A program made the position numbers and the translations under genes. The notes beneath the pieces are model-generated. The model was not told the DNA's origin, searched no databases, and saw only the letters and a program-made list of their open reading frames with translations. From the NCBI GenBank assembly GCA_028829895.1, contig CM054181.1, positions 1,367,501 through 1,431,500 on the forward strand: a stretch of DNA of 64,000 nt, written 5' to 3'. Within the stretch, counting starts at the first letter, position 1, and each line of letters starts with the position of its first letter. The DNA comes from Sinotaia quadrata (lineage: Eukaryota > Mollusca > Gastropoda > Architaenioglossa > Viviparidae). Shown here piece after piece: positions 40,401-52,400 of this stretch.

Positions 40401-43400
40401 TCCATCCGTTTTCCATCCGTCTGATGCCATATATTGAGTAACGAGGCAAAATTACTCAGTATAACTTTTGGCAAAGTGGGGAGTTCACCGTCAAGAAAAA
40501 CCCATGCATGCGACGCTGGTTGTATGCAGTTAACGACACGAGGGACCAATTTTGTCATCCCCCCTGTCTGAGTTTGGTTGACACATCTATTCCGCTAATT
40601 GAGAGGCTAGCACCGTGATCGTCTCACAGACAATCCGGATTTCTACACTCAATGTAATGCGACGACACATCCCACTGGACGACTCTACCCGATAATGCTA
40701 AACGTCGTTGGGGGGTCCGTTTCCACGACAACCAACAAACAACGATAATTATCGAGGCTGACAACAGTCAGCTAAATTTCAGATTTCTCCCCAGTGATAA
40801 TCTGAAAGTGGTGCCTAGATTCTGCAGAATCTTCACCTGTAATGCGACGCCTCAATTGCGTCCTATCTTCACTTTGAAGTGCCGCTTATAAGTGACGTGT
40901 GAGCTTACGTCATCTCCTTGGAACTCTGACATTAATAGTGAGTAATAATTCGCATGGCTAACGCGCACATACTTAACTCTAGAACTCTAAGAAAATGAAC
41001 ACTATTATATCGTTTGCAAAATAAGAACTCTAATGTTAAAAGTAATGCTTATTTATATGTGAACTATTGTTAAAGCGGCCACATTTGCCGCATAAGAATT
41101 GTGTAATTAATTTTTATTTTATATTTTGAATTTCATCATTTTCATCTCCCCTTATTTCCCACAGAGTGTATGACATTGGAAAGTTGAATGAATGATTAAT
41201 CACTGTGCGAAAGAGTAGTACCCCTTTTAAATCGGGAAATAAATAACCTGATTTAAACATCTTTCAACTCTCTTGTTATTCATAGTTTTTGAGAGGGACG
41301 AAAGAATTTGTACTATTGTTTTGCACCGTTCGTCTGTTCGTCCATTTATTCACATTTATGATACACACTCACAACACACACCGCCAATAAAACGTTCCTT
41401 GGCATGACATTAATAAACTGGGCCCCACCCAAACATCAATGGAGTATGTCATGTGTGTCTATGTAACAACTTGACGCGACGTAGTACTGGCATACGTCAC
41501 CGGGCTTTTCTTGGAGGTGCACCGGAGCAGGCCAAAATTAGACTTCACCCCTTGCATCTCTAACTTCAGCTCGAGGTCGGCTTGTAACGAGCCCTCCCGT
41601 TTTGTAAACATCTGGTGACCACTGACCGTGATCTGACAAGGTAAATTGTGTTGTTGTAAGAAAGTGTCATCTCTTTTCTGCTTTTCTATCTCATCACCAT
41701 TATGCATTGTTTATTGCATGTTAGGGCTTTGCTATTGAGACTTAGGTGAACTGGATTTTGATAAGACTTATTATTGTGTTGAAATAAGTTTTATAATCTT
41801 TACGCTATTATCGTTAACGCGTACCGACTCGTGTTTAGACGTACATAGATCGATATTTTGTACGCTACATTAGCAACTGTTGTTTTGCTAATTTTGCTAA
41901 CTTTGCAAATTTGCGATTAGGATCTCTTTTATTCGTGTTTGTCATAATCCTAATCACGTGGTGGCTGGTGTTCATACGCACACCATTGCACCACTTTTGA
42001 CCGACAGAGGTCAAAATCCCGCGAATATTCTAAGTCATTTTATCCATACTCGTGATAACTAGCAATTTTAAAAATGGCCGAGCTAGTAAACGTGAAGAAA
42101 GAACTCATGGCTATGGGTAGAGAATTCGGGTATGAGAAAGCCGACCTAAAGAAATACGTGGATGAGGAGATAGCTAAATGGTATGTTGTGAAAGAAAATG
42201 AGGCGAAAGAGGTGAGAGAGCTAGAGGAAAAAAGATCGAAAGAGGCTATAGAGCTAGAAGATAAGAGACAGTTAGCTAAACAGCTAGAGATGCAAACTTT
42301 GAGAGAGCTAGAGGAGAAAAGAGCGAAAGAGGCGAGAGATTTTAAAGAGAAAGAAATCCAAGATATGAGAGAAATAGAGTTATTAAAGATTCAGTCAGCT
42401 AGGGATTTAGAAGATAAAAGGCAGGAAGTAGAAGAGAAAAAGCTTAAGTTAAAAGCTAGAGCACATCAGGAACAGCTTGAATTAGCTAAGCAAGAGGTAA
42501 CAGCTAGAGAGAAGTTGTTAGATGGGACTGCTAAGCAACAGGCCGAATTAAATAAACCCCGTACACGGCTAGCTTTCTTTAACCCTGAAGTCGAGACGAT
42601 TGACGAGTTTTTGACACGCTTTGACAGTTTCATTGCCAACTTTAATTACACTGACATTGAAAAGAAACAACAACTCGGTCAAATACTCCAAGGTGAAAGC
42701 TCGCGCGCATTTACTGATCTAACGCGCGATCCTGCTATTACTTATGCAGATCTCAAAACGGGTTTGATGCGTACTTTTCAATGTACAGCAGAAGGCTTTC
42801 GAAAAATGTTTAGGAGAGCCATACCCAAAGCAAATGACACCATGCAAGCCTTCGGTACCCGGTTACGCCATTATCTTGATAGATGGATTGATTTGACAGA
42901 CATCAGGAAGACATATGAGGGCCTATTTGATTTGATATTAAGAGATCAATTTCTCCATATTGCTCCGCCTGCAATGACGACATATTTGCAGCGAAATCCC
43001 CCGACTAACTTCTGTGATATGTTGAAGCTAGCAGACACGTATAATGATTACCCTGATCCGGTAATTACGAGGAGTGCACCACGCCCTCCTCTTACAAATC
43101 GGCAGAAGTATACACCGAAACTGAACCGACCGATGACGAAATCGGAAAAACCCGAACCGGTACAACGGACATATACTAAGTCACAAGACGTACGACGTCA
43201 CACACGTGACTCCCCACCTATGACATGTTACACTTGCAAAGGGAAGGGGCATAGTTCTCAGAACTGTCCCAGTCCACGTGATGTAAAAGTATGCACTGAA
43301 ACAGGTGCTACTCTAAAGACTCAACAGGCTACAGTAAACGGAAAAAGAGTCAAAATACTGGTCGATACAGGCGCGTCCATAAGCTGCATAAATGCTAAAC

Positions 43401-46400
43401 TTGTACGCCCAGAACAGTATCTAAGAGGTAGTGTCCGCATTCGATGTGTTATGGGACACCTTAGTACATGTCCAAGAGCCACTGTACATGTTACGTCATC
43501 CGTATTTTCCGGTACAGTCACCGCCGCAGTAATAAGAGACATGCAGTTCGGATTCATACTATCGCCCGGTCAGTGTGACGCACACACTGATGGCATCTAT
43601 CCTGTTCTCCCCGTAACCACTAGAGCACAACGGGAACGTAGTAAACAAGGACCCCCAGCTCTAAAGATAGTCGAGAATACATTCCCGCAGTTGACCCCAA
43701 GTCAACTCAGTCACCTGCAGCAGGAGGACAAAAGCTTGTCCTCATTGCTAAAGCTGGCACGGAAAAACACTATTACGTCCAGCAAGTACGCAACAATGAC
43801 GTATTTCCTGAAGGACGGGCTAGCGTTTCGGCGCACCGACTATAAGGAAAATGATACTAGAAGCACCACGTGTTTATTTACCCCTACACCACTCAGACCG
43901 CTGATTCTTAGCTTTGCACACGACTCAATCATGTCTGGACATCAGGGCGCACGGCGCACTGAGCAGCGAGTTCGCGAAGATTTTTTTTGGCCAGGCCTGA
44001 GTAGGGATGTTCGCTCGTACGTTCGTACATGTACGCAGTGTCAACAACATATTGACCGAGGGCGTGTCAGTCGAGTTCCCCTCGAGATAGTACCAACAGT
44101 AGAGGAACCATTCCTAAAAGTCGCAGTAGACATTATTGGCCCAATCATTCCCGCGGCCGAAGGAGGATATCGCTATATCCTAACAATCGTGGATTTTGCA
44201 ACACGATATCCAGAAGCAGTCGCATTAAAGGGCATCACAGCGATCGAAGTCGCAGACGCTTTAATAGACGTATTTTCTCGCACGGGCGTACCTCGAGAAA
44301 TATTGAGTGACCAGGGCACTCAATTCACCTCAGCAATGATGGCTGAAACAATGCGTCTACTAGCGTGTAAACAGTTGTTCTCATCACCATATCACGCTCA
44401 GTCTAATGGTGCCGTTGAACGTTTCAACGGTACAATAAAGAAAATGTTAATTAAAATGGCCTCGGAACAACCCGACCAGTGGCCGCGTTTTCTAGCACCA
44501 TTACTCTTCGCGTATCGCGAACTCCCACAAGAGAGTACCGGCTACTCACCGTTCCAACTACTATACGGCAGGCAACCTCGTGGTCCCCTTAAGCTAATAA
44601 AAGAAACATGGGTCAAGGGAGACACTGTGACCGATGGTAAAGATGTTCACACGTACGTAGCCGAACTACGTCAACGTCTGACCGAGACATGTCACTTAGC
44701 ACAGGAAAACATTCGCGAAAAACAACCCCGATACAAGCGAAATTTTGACCGTACTGCTGTGGAACGTGACCTCGAACCAGGTCAGCTCGTGTTACTCTTG
44801 CGGCCCACGCATAACAACCGCATGCAAATGCACTGGCGTGGACCCTACCGCGTTATTAAGCGTGTGAAGCAGAACGACTACAGCATACAGATAGGAAATA
44901 AGCAGAAAACCTATCACATAAATATGCTCAAGCGTTACTATGAACGCAGCGACGAACAGATACAAAACGTGAATGTCGCACTGATACAATTGGAAGACTC
45001 CAATTTCAGAACAGACATGATGTCCGCCGAAACCACGCCTAACCCCGCAGTTACAGTCGATCAAGTCGAGATTGACTCGAACTTAACTGTCGAACAGCGC
45101 GACGCAATGTCAAAACTCTTACACAGACACGCGCGCATATTCACCGACCAACCGGGCCACTCAGATTTGGTTGAACACCGCATCAAACTTTTAAGTGACA
45201 AACCGATACGCTTAAAACAGTACCCACAGAAATATGAGAGCACAAAGTACATAGCAGAACAGGTGCGTGAAATGCAAAAACAGGGCGTGATTGAACAGTC
45301 AATCTCCCCATATTCATCACCGGTCGTCTTAGTTAAAAAGAAAGACGGTACGCTTCGTTTTTGTGTGGACTACAGACAGTTAAATGAGATAACTGAATTC
45401 GATGCGGAACCTATCCCAAATCAGGACGAATTATTCGCAAAACTAACTAAGGCACATTACTTTTCAAAGTTTGACATGTGCAAAGGGTACTGGCAACTGT
45501 CAGTTGCTATTGACGACAGACCAAAAACAGCATTCCCAACTCCGCTAGGCTTATTTCAGTTTTGCCGACTACCGTTCGGACTAGCGAACGCACCCGCAAC
45601 ATTCGCGCGCTTCATGCGAAAATTACCGTTAGAGAGCGTTGACGCATTGAATTTCTTTGATGACATACTGGTAGCAACAGGAACATGGGACCAACATTTA
45701 TCCTCAGTGGGTGGTCTACTTGATATTCTCGAGCGCCATAAATTGACCGTGAAACCCTCCAAAGTACGCGCGGGCTTTCGGGAGATTGAGTTTCTTGGCC
45801 ATATTATAAGTGACGGACAAATAGGCCCTAATCTAGACAACTGCAGCCATTCGTGACATGACCTTACCGACTACAAAGAAACAGGTCAGGGCAGTTTTGG
45901 GGCTAGTGGGGTACTACCGAAAATTTGTCCCAAACTTCAGTACGCTTCTTAAACCACTGACGGACTTAACTGGAAACAAACAACCCACGAAAATACGATG
46001 GACGGCAGAGTGTAGCACCGCCCTCGAAAAAGTGAAGGACATCTTGACCAGTAAACCCGTCCTACAGTTACCAGACTTTGACAAGAGATTTATTGTCAGG
46101 ACCGACGCATCAGACGAAGGCCTCGGTGCCATACTTCTCCAAGAGACAGATGACGAATACCTACCGGTAGCATACGCTTCTAAGAAACTGTTAGATCGTG
46201 AGACGCGGTACTCTACGATTGAAAAAGAGTGCTTAGCAATCGTATGGGCACTCAAGAAATTTAGTGCTTATCTGTACTCTAAACCATTCATCCTGCAGTG
46301 CGATCATAAGCCGCTGACATATCTGCGCACTAGCATGTATGATAACGCTAGGCTAACTAGATGGACACTCCTGCTACAGGAGTATAGCTTCGTTGTCGAA

Positions 46401-49400
46401 CACATCGCGGGCAGAGAAAATTCGGGTGCCGATGCATTATCCCGGCATGCCATAACCGCGATATAAACAAGAGAGAGGATAGTCTCTCCACAGATGCGCA
46501 TATAATTCCTGTGGGGACTATCGTGTGAAATAAAATTTTTTTGTTCCTATTTGATTTCCACTCTGTGAGCTCCAATCAATTTTAAGAAGGGGGTTGTCAC
46601 AGGAAATGAGGGACAGAAATTTTATTTTATTTCATTTTAATAAACCGCTAACAAAACTAGTTGAAGTAACCCGAGTTTTGTTATTTTACGTATGTAGCAT
46701 GTAACTTCCAGTAACGGTCACCTAAGATCTCTTTAGTAGACAGACGTTCGTGACGCAGTGTGTGTTAAATATCATATTGAATATATATATTAGTTTATGA
46801 AGAATATGTATATTAAATAAATTGGGACAACTGCGTAGTACGAGTCACATGTTGTTGACGAGAGAAATGGCCAGTGCGCATTAGAATTGACCACAGAAAA
46901 GCGTGCATCACGATTACCACTAAATATCCAAGGCAAAAATCATGTCACAGGACATAGCTTCTGGAAAGTTCTGGAGACCTTCAGTAAAGCTATATAAAGA
47001 GGCAAAAGGAAGATTTTACTCCCAATGTTGAAAACGTCGATTCGTCTGAAGCCAGTCTAACTTCACGTATGAATTATCTCATGTACAGAGATTTCATAAA
47101 GGAAAGCTGCAATAATCTCTTTCCATCCGTTTTCCATCCGTCTGATGCCATATATTGAGTAACGAGGCAAAATTACTCAGTATAACTTTTGGCAAAGTGG
47201 GGAGTTCACCGTCAAGAAAAACCCATGCATGCGACGCTGGTTGTATGCAGTTAACGACACGAGGGACCAATTTTGTCATCCCCCCTGTCTGAGTTTGGTT
47301 GACACATCTATTCCGCTAATTGAGAGGCTAGCACCGTGATCGTCTCACAGACAATCCGGATTTCTACACTCAATGTAATGCGACGACACATCCCACTGGA
47401 CGACTCTACCCGATAATGCTAAACGTCGTTGGGGGGTCCGTTTCCACGACAACCAACAAACAACGATAATTATCGAGGCTGACAACAGTCAGCTAAATTT
47501 CAGATTTCTCCCCAGTGATAATCTGAAAGTGGTGCCTAGATTCTGCAGAATCTTCACCTGTAATGCGACGCCTCAATTGCGTCCTATCTTCACTTTGAAG
47601 TGCCGCTTATAAGTGACGTGTGAGCTTACGTCATCTCCTTGGAACTCTGACATTAATAGTGAGTAATAATTCGCACGGCTAACGCGCACATACTTAACTC
47701 TAGAACTCTAAGAAAATGAACACTATTATATCGTTTGCAAAATAAGAACTCTAATGTTAAAAGTAATGCTTATTTATATGTGAACTATTGTTAAAGCGGC
47801 CACATTTGCCGCATAAGAATTGTGTAATTAATTTTTATTTTATATTTTGAATTTCATCATTTTCATCTCCCCTTATTTCCCACAGAGTGTATGACATTGG
47901 AAAGTTGAATGAATGATTAATCACTGTGCGAAAGAGTAGTACCCCTTTTAAATCGGGAAATAAATAACCTGATTTAAACATCTTTCAACTCTCTTGTTAT
48001 TCATAGTTTTTGAGAGGGACGAAAGAATTGTACTATTGTTTTGCAGCGTTCGTCTGTTCGTCCATTTATTCACATTTATGATACACACTCACAACACACA
48101 CCGCCAATAAAACGTTCCTTGGCATGACATTAATAAAGTGGGCCCCACCCAAACATCAATGGAGTATGTCATGTGTGTCTATGTAACAACTTGACACGAC
48201 GTAGTACTGGCATACGTCACATGAGCTCTTCTTGGAGGTGCACCGGAGCAGGCCAAAAATAGACTTCACCCCTTGCATCTCTAACTTCAGCTCGGGGTCG
48301 GCTTGTAATGAGCCTCCCGTTTTGTGACAATTATATTTCTCAGTAACTAGTGCAGATATATTAGTTATAGAATTTGTGAAATGATTCACTAAATTTCTGA
48401 GATAGTTATTGCAGATATGACACAAAGGGTCTTAGGACACATAATAAACTTGTAAAGTGATTTCATTAAATTTCTCAGATAGTCATTGCATATATGACAC
48501 AAAGGGTCTTAGGACACATAATAAATAAACTTGTAAAGTGATTTCATTACATTTCTCAGATAGTCATTGCAGATATGACACAAAGGGTCTTAGGACACAT
48601 AATAAACTTGTAAAGTGATTTCATTACATTTCTCAGATAGTCATTGCAGATGTGACACAAAGTGTCTTAGGACACATAATAAACTTGTAAAGTGATTTCA
48701 TTACATTTCTCAGATAGTCATTGCAGATATGACACAAAGGGTCTTAGGACACATAATAAACTTGTAAAGTGATTTCATTACATTTCTCAGATAGTCATTG
48801 CAGATATGACACAAAGTGTCTTAGGACACATAATAAACTTGTAAAGTGATTTCATTACATTTCTCAGATAGTCATTGCAGATATGACACAAAGTGTCTTA
48901 GGACACAAACCATAAGATTGTGCGAAGCAGTTCATTGAATTTTAACATCAGACCTATGGCATGGAGAAAGAGTTAATCTGTGCAAAGTTGCTAATGTTTT
49001 TATTATACTAATATAGTTTAAACCTATAAATTATTGTTATACAGTGTATGTCCTTCAGAGAGTGTTTTTTTTTTAACCAGTAAACATCTCTTTTGTCAGC
49101 TGCATTTTCCTAGCTTACCCCACCTCTAACCAATTCTCCTTTCACACACACACACACATTCATCTATACATATGATAAAATAGTTACATCTATGGGTTTG
49201 TGCCACCTTAAGTAAAAAAAAAATACTGGACAGTTTTTGTTTGGACTTTTACTGTTGTATACCATAATGCCATAGAATCGAAATAGGCTGTATAACATCA
49301 CACTGTCCCTTAAGGTAGATCACCAGTAGAAGTAAAGCACATGTATGAAGGCTGTATAACATCACACTGTCCCTTAAGGTAGCTCACCAGTAGAAGTAAA

Positions 49401-52400
49401 GCACATGTGTGAAGGCTGTGGCCTTTATACCACATTTACAATATTTTCACCATTTCAGATTTCTTTACTTCATCTTTTGCAGATATGAATATGGGAATTA
49501 TAATCTCTATGGTGCAGTTCCACCTGGCACTCACAGTCCTCCACCTCGTCCAGGAGTTCACAGCCCCCCACCCCGTCCAGGTGCTCACAGCCCCCCTCCC
49601 CGTCCAGGAGTTCACAGTCCACCACCACGCTCAGAAGTTTCTTGTCCCAATCTGCGACCAAGCGCTTTCAGCTCTGCAACAGGTGGGCATGAGGCTGGTG
49701 GAACAGAAGTTTCTTGTCCCAATCTCCGACCAAGTGCTTTTAGCCCTACAACAGGTGGGCATGAGGCTGGTGGAACAGAAGCAGTAAGTTGTAAAATATG
49801 TAGTTTTAAAAGGCACAATACTTTTTCTGAGCATATATTTGGCCATTAGCACTCAAAGACCATGAATATGAGGGGGACCCATAATTGTTTGTTTTGAAAA
49901 TTCATTCCCTACATTTTTAATTTGCATCTGAATTAAGCTGCATATCAGAGTTGAATTTTAACTAGTAAAATGTTTGTAAACTAAGCTTACTCAAGTATAT
50001 ATTGGGTTGTTTTTGTTATTTAAATTATTTTAAATTATAAGTATTTTATTTTCATTTTATTATTTTAATTTAAGAAGAAAATTACTTTCTGTTTGTTATA
50101 TGGGGAAATATCAGTTTAATGAAGTACCACACACACACATATATACACTTCTATTAAAACTATATAGAGAGAGAGAGACATGTGGTACTTCATTAAACAA
50201 ACTGATATAAATATTAATATATGTCAGAGATAAACAAATAACTAAATATGAGGGGAAAAAGATCATTATTTTGAATGTGCTGCGTATTTAAAATAATGGT
50301 CTTTTCCCCCTCATTTTTAATTATTTGTTTATCTCTGACATATTAATATTTTAGCACTTCACTACCGAAAAAAATCAAATAGTAGCGATGTAAAAATTGT
50401 AGCAACATTAAAGGATGTATGTATTCAATAGCTTGGAAATTCCTAACTACAGATTCAAAACCTGTTTCACAGAAAACTGTCTTTAATTATTTGACATTTT
50501 CATTATTCATCATATTCATTTATTGTTCTAGAAATTCATCAGAGATACTTTTTGTCTAATTTACACTGACCCTCCATTCAAACAATTTGATTTTGCATAT
50601 CACAGAATATTAATATTTACTGTTGCCATGCATTTGCTTATGGCTGATACAGTATTGATTTCAATCTTTTTGCATTTACAAACCAAAATCATTTTTATTT
50701 TATTTTATTAGTCAAATTAACCTGGATGGGATGACTTGGAGCAGAAACATGTGAAACATGTGAAAAAATAAAAACAATGTTTGGGTTGAAACAATTTAAA
50801 ATATTGCAGGCCTTGATAATTCTCAAGAATATATGGCAGATCCTGTTAATTCTCAAGAATATATGGTGGTCTTGATATAGAAGAATATATGGCACATACC
50901 AACAATTCTCAAGAATATATGGCATGCACCAATAATTCTGATATATATATAATCCTGGTTAGAATTGTAAGATTTTTTTTTTTATTGAAGGCATTAAATA
51001 GAAGTGTATTTACATCAGTTTGTTGTTTCACCTTCAATATAGAACTATTTTAACTCATAGCTTAGTGTTCATAAACAGGTATTTTTGGGGGAAAATTGCC
51101 TAGAACTATTTTAACTCATAGCTTAGCATTCATAAACAGGTATTTTGGGGGAAAATTGCCTAGAACAGTGGTTTAAAATCAAAGCACGCTTCTTCATGAT
51201 GCCCTACATCTTTTTGGTAGTTGAAACTTATAATTTACATTAAACATTTTTATATTTACATTGTTGTTCAATAAGTATTCCATTTTTTTCTATATTCATG
51301 ACTGATGTGTTTTAGAGTTATAAAATTTGCAGTTCTAAAGTTTTGGTCATAAACTCAGATCACAAACTGTGTCATTTTAGTATTATTTCAAAAAAAACAA
51401 TTCAGAAATAAAAGAAAGTACCAAATTATTACAGTAAATATGGTCGATGACCTTACAGTTTTTAGAACCTGCCTCAGTCACAAAAAAATCCCTCTTCTAA
51501 TCTCTATGACTTTGTTTTGTGGCTTTTCTCATCTTGCTTGAAGGAGCTTCATACATTATATCACAAGTGGTATTAATGGACTTCCGCATATTCATTCTCA
51601 TAAGCATTAAATTCCATCCATTTGTCAGTGATTTTCTAACAGATGTAGGCATCCGGTTGTTTGATGAATAAGTTTTTGTAGTTGTTTTTAAATTTTTTTT
51701 TTCTGAATTGTTACCATGCATGTCTATATCCATAATGGATGGATTCATCTTGTCTTCTCATTCATTTACTCATTTTCTCACAAGAGGATATTGATGTATA
51801 GGGACTTGTAAATAAGGAAGATTAATCTTTGAGAAATTCTTTATTTCTGACAGTGTTTTGGTTTATTGTGGAGGCTTTGCATATCAGCAATAAGCATGAT
51901 GGAATGAAAGAAAAAAGAGATGTTAAGGAAATTAGCAGTGGAATATTTTTTTTAAATAGTAGATTTTTATTTTTTTTTAAATTTTTTTATTAAAAGAATA
52001 AATGAATGTATTAGATCTGTTAAGCATGTTACAAAGCTACTTATTAAAGGATTTGCATCTTTGCATCTTACTCCTTTTATTTAATTAGATCTGTTAAGCA
52101 TATTACAAAGCTACTTATTAATGGATTTACATCTTTGCATCTTACTCCTTTTATTTAATTAGATCTGTTAAGCATATTACAAAGCTACTTATTAATGGAT
52201 TTACATCTTTGCATCTTACTCCTTTTATTTAATTAGATCTGTTAAGCATATTACAAAGCTACTTAAACATTAATGGATTTACTTCTTTGCTCCTTTTATT
52301 TAATTTCCATTTGCATTTTGCAGACCCATTCCAGAAGCAGGCTACAGTCTCTGTCTGCTGGCACAGATTCAGTGCTGAATGCAAGGGAAGTTTTAGCAGC

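Larger units (their letters stand above)
39874..48329 (+). mobile_element. Full-length Ty3/gypsy LTR retrotransposon, Gmr1-like (PR-INT-RT-RH order)
   Basis: An 8.46-kb element in AMBRA1 intron 7, in the same orientation as the gene. LTRs at 39874-41610 and 46595-48329 begin TGTCACA; the right one ends TGTGACA. The 5-bp target duplication ATTAT flanks it at 39869-39873 and 48330-48334. Inside are a candidate primer site (41613), one Gag-Pol frame (42074-45856) with a downstream frame (to 46466), and a polypurine tract (46584-46593). Integrase stands before reverse transcriptase, unlike most Ty3/gypsy elements and as described for Gmr1-like ones. There is no envelope frame. The LTRs are about 99% identical, so the insertion is recent, but a frameshift near 45,84x breaks Pol. 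Confidence 0.93.

Noticed and set aside
40373..40558. 61-residue minus-strand frame present in both LTRs (also 47094-47279)
   Set aside because: It is duplicated only because the LTR is; no homology or coding signal seen.
44792..45064. Minus-strand frames antisense to Gag-Pol
   Set aside because: Shadows of the coding strand without domain similarity.
45858..46466. Separate gene starting at the ATG of the second retroelement frame
   Set aside because: Pol-like residues precede this Met in the same frame; it is the displaced continuation of Pol.
46467..46594. Envelope gene after RNase H
   Set aside because: Only about 130 bp separate the stop from the 3' LTR, with no open frame.
51497..51748. 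83-residue minus-strand frame in AMBRA1 intron 8
   Set aside because: No recognisable motif, low-complexity composition, no splice or promoter support.
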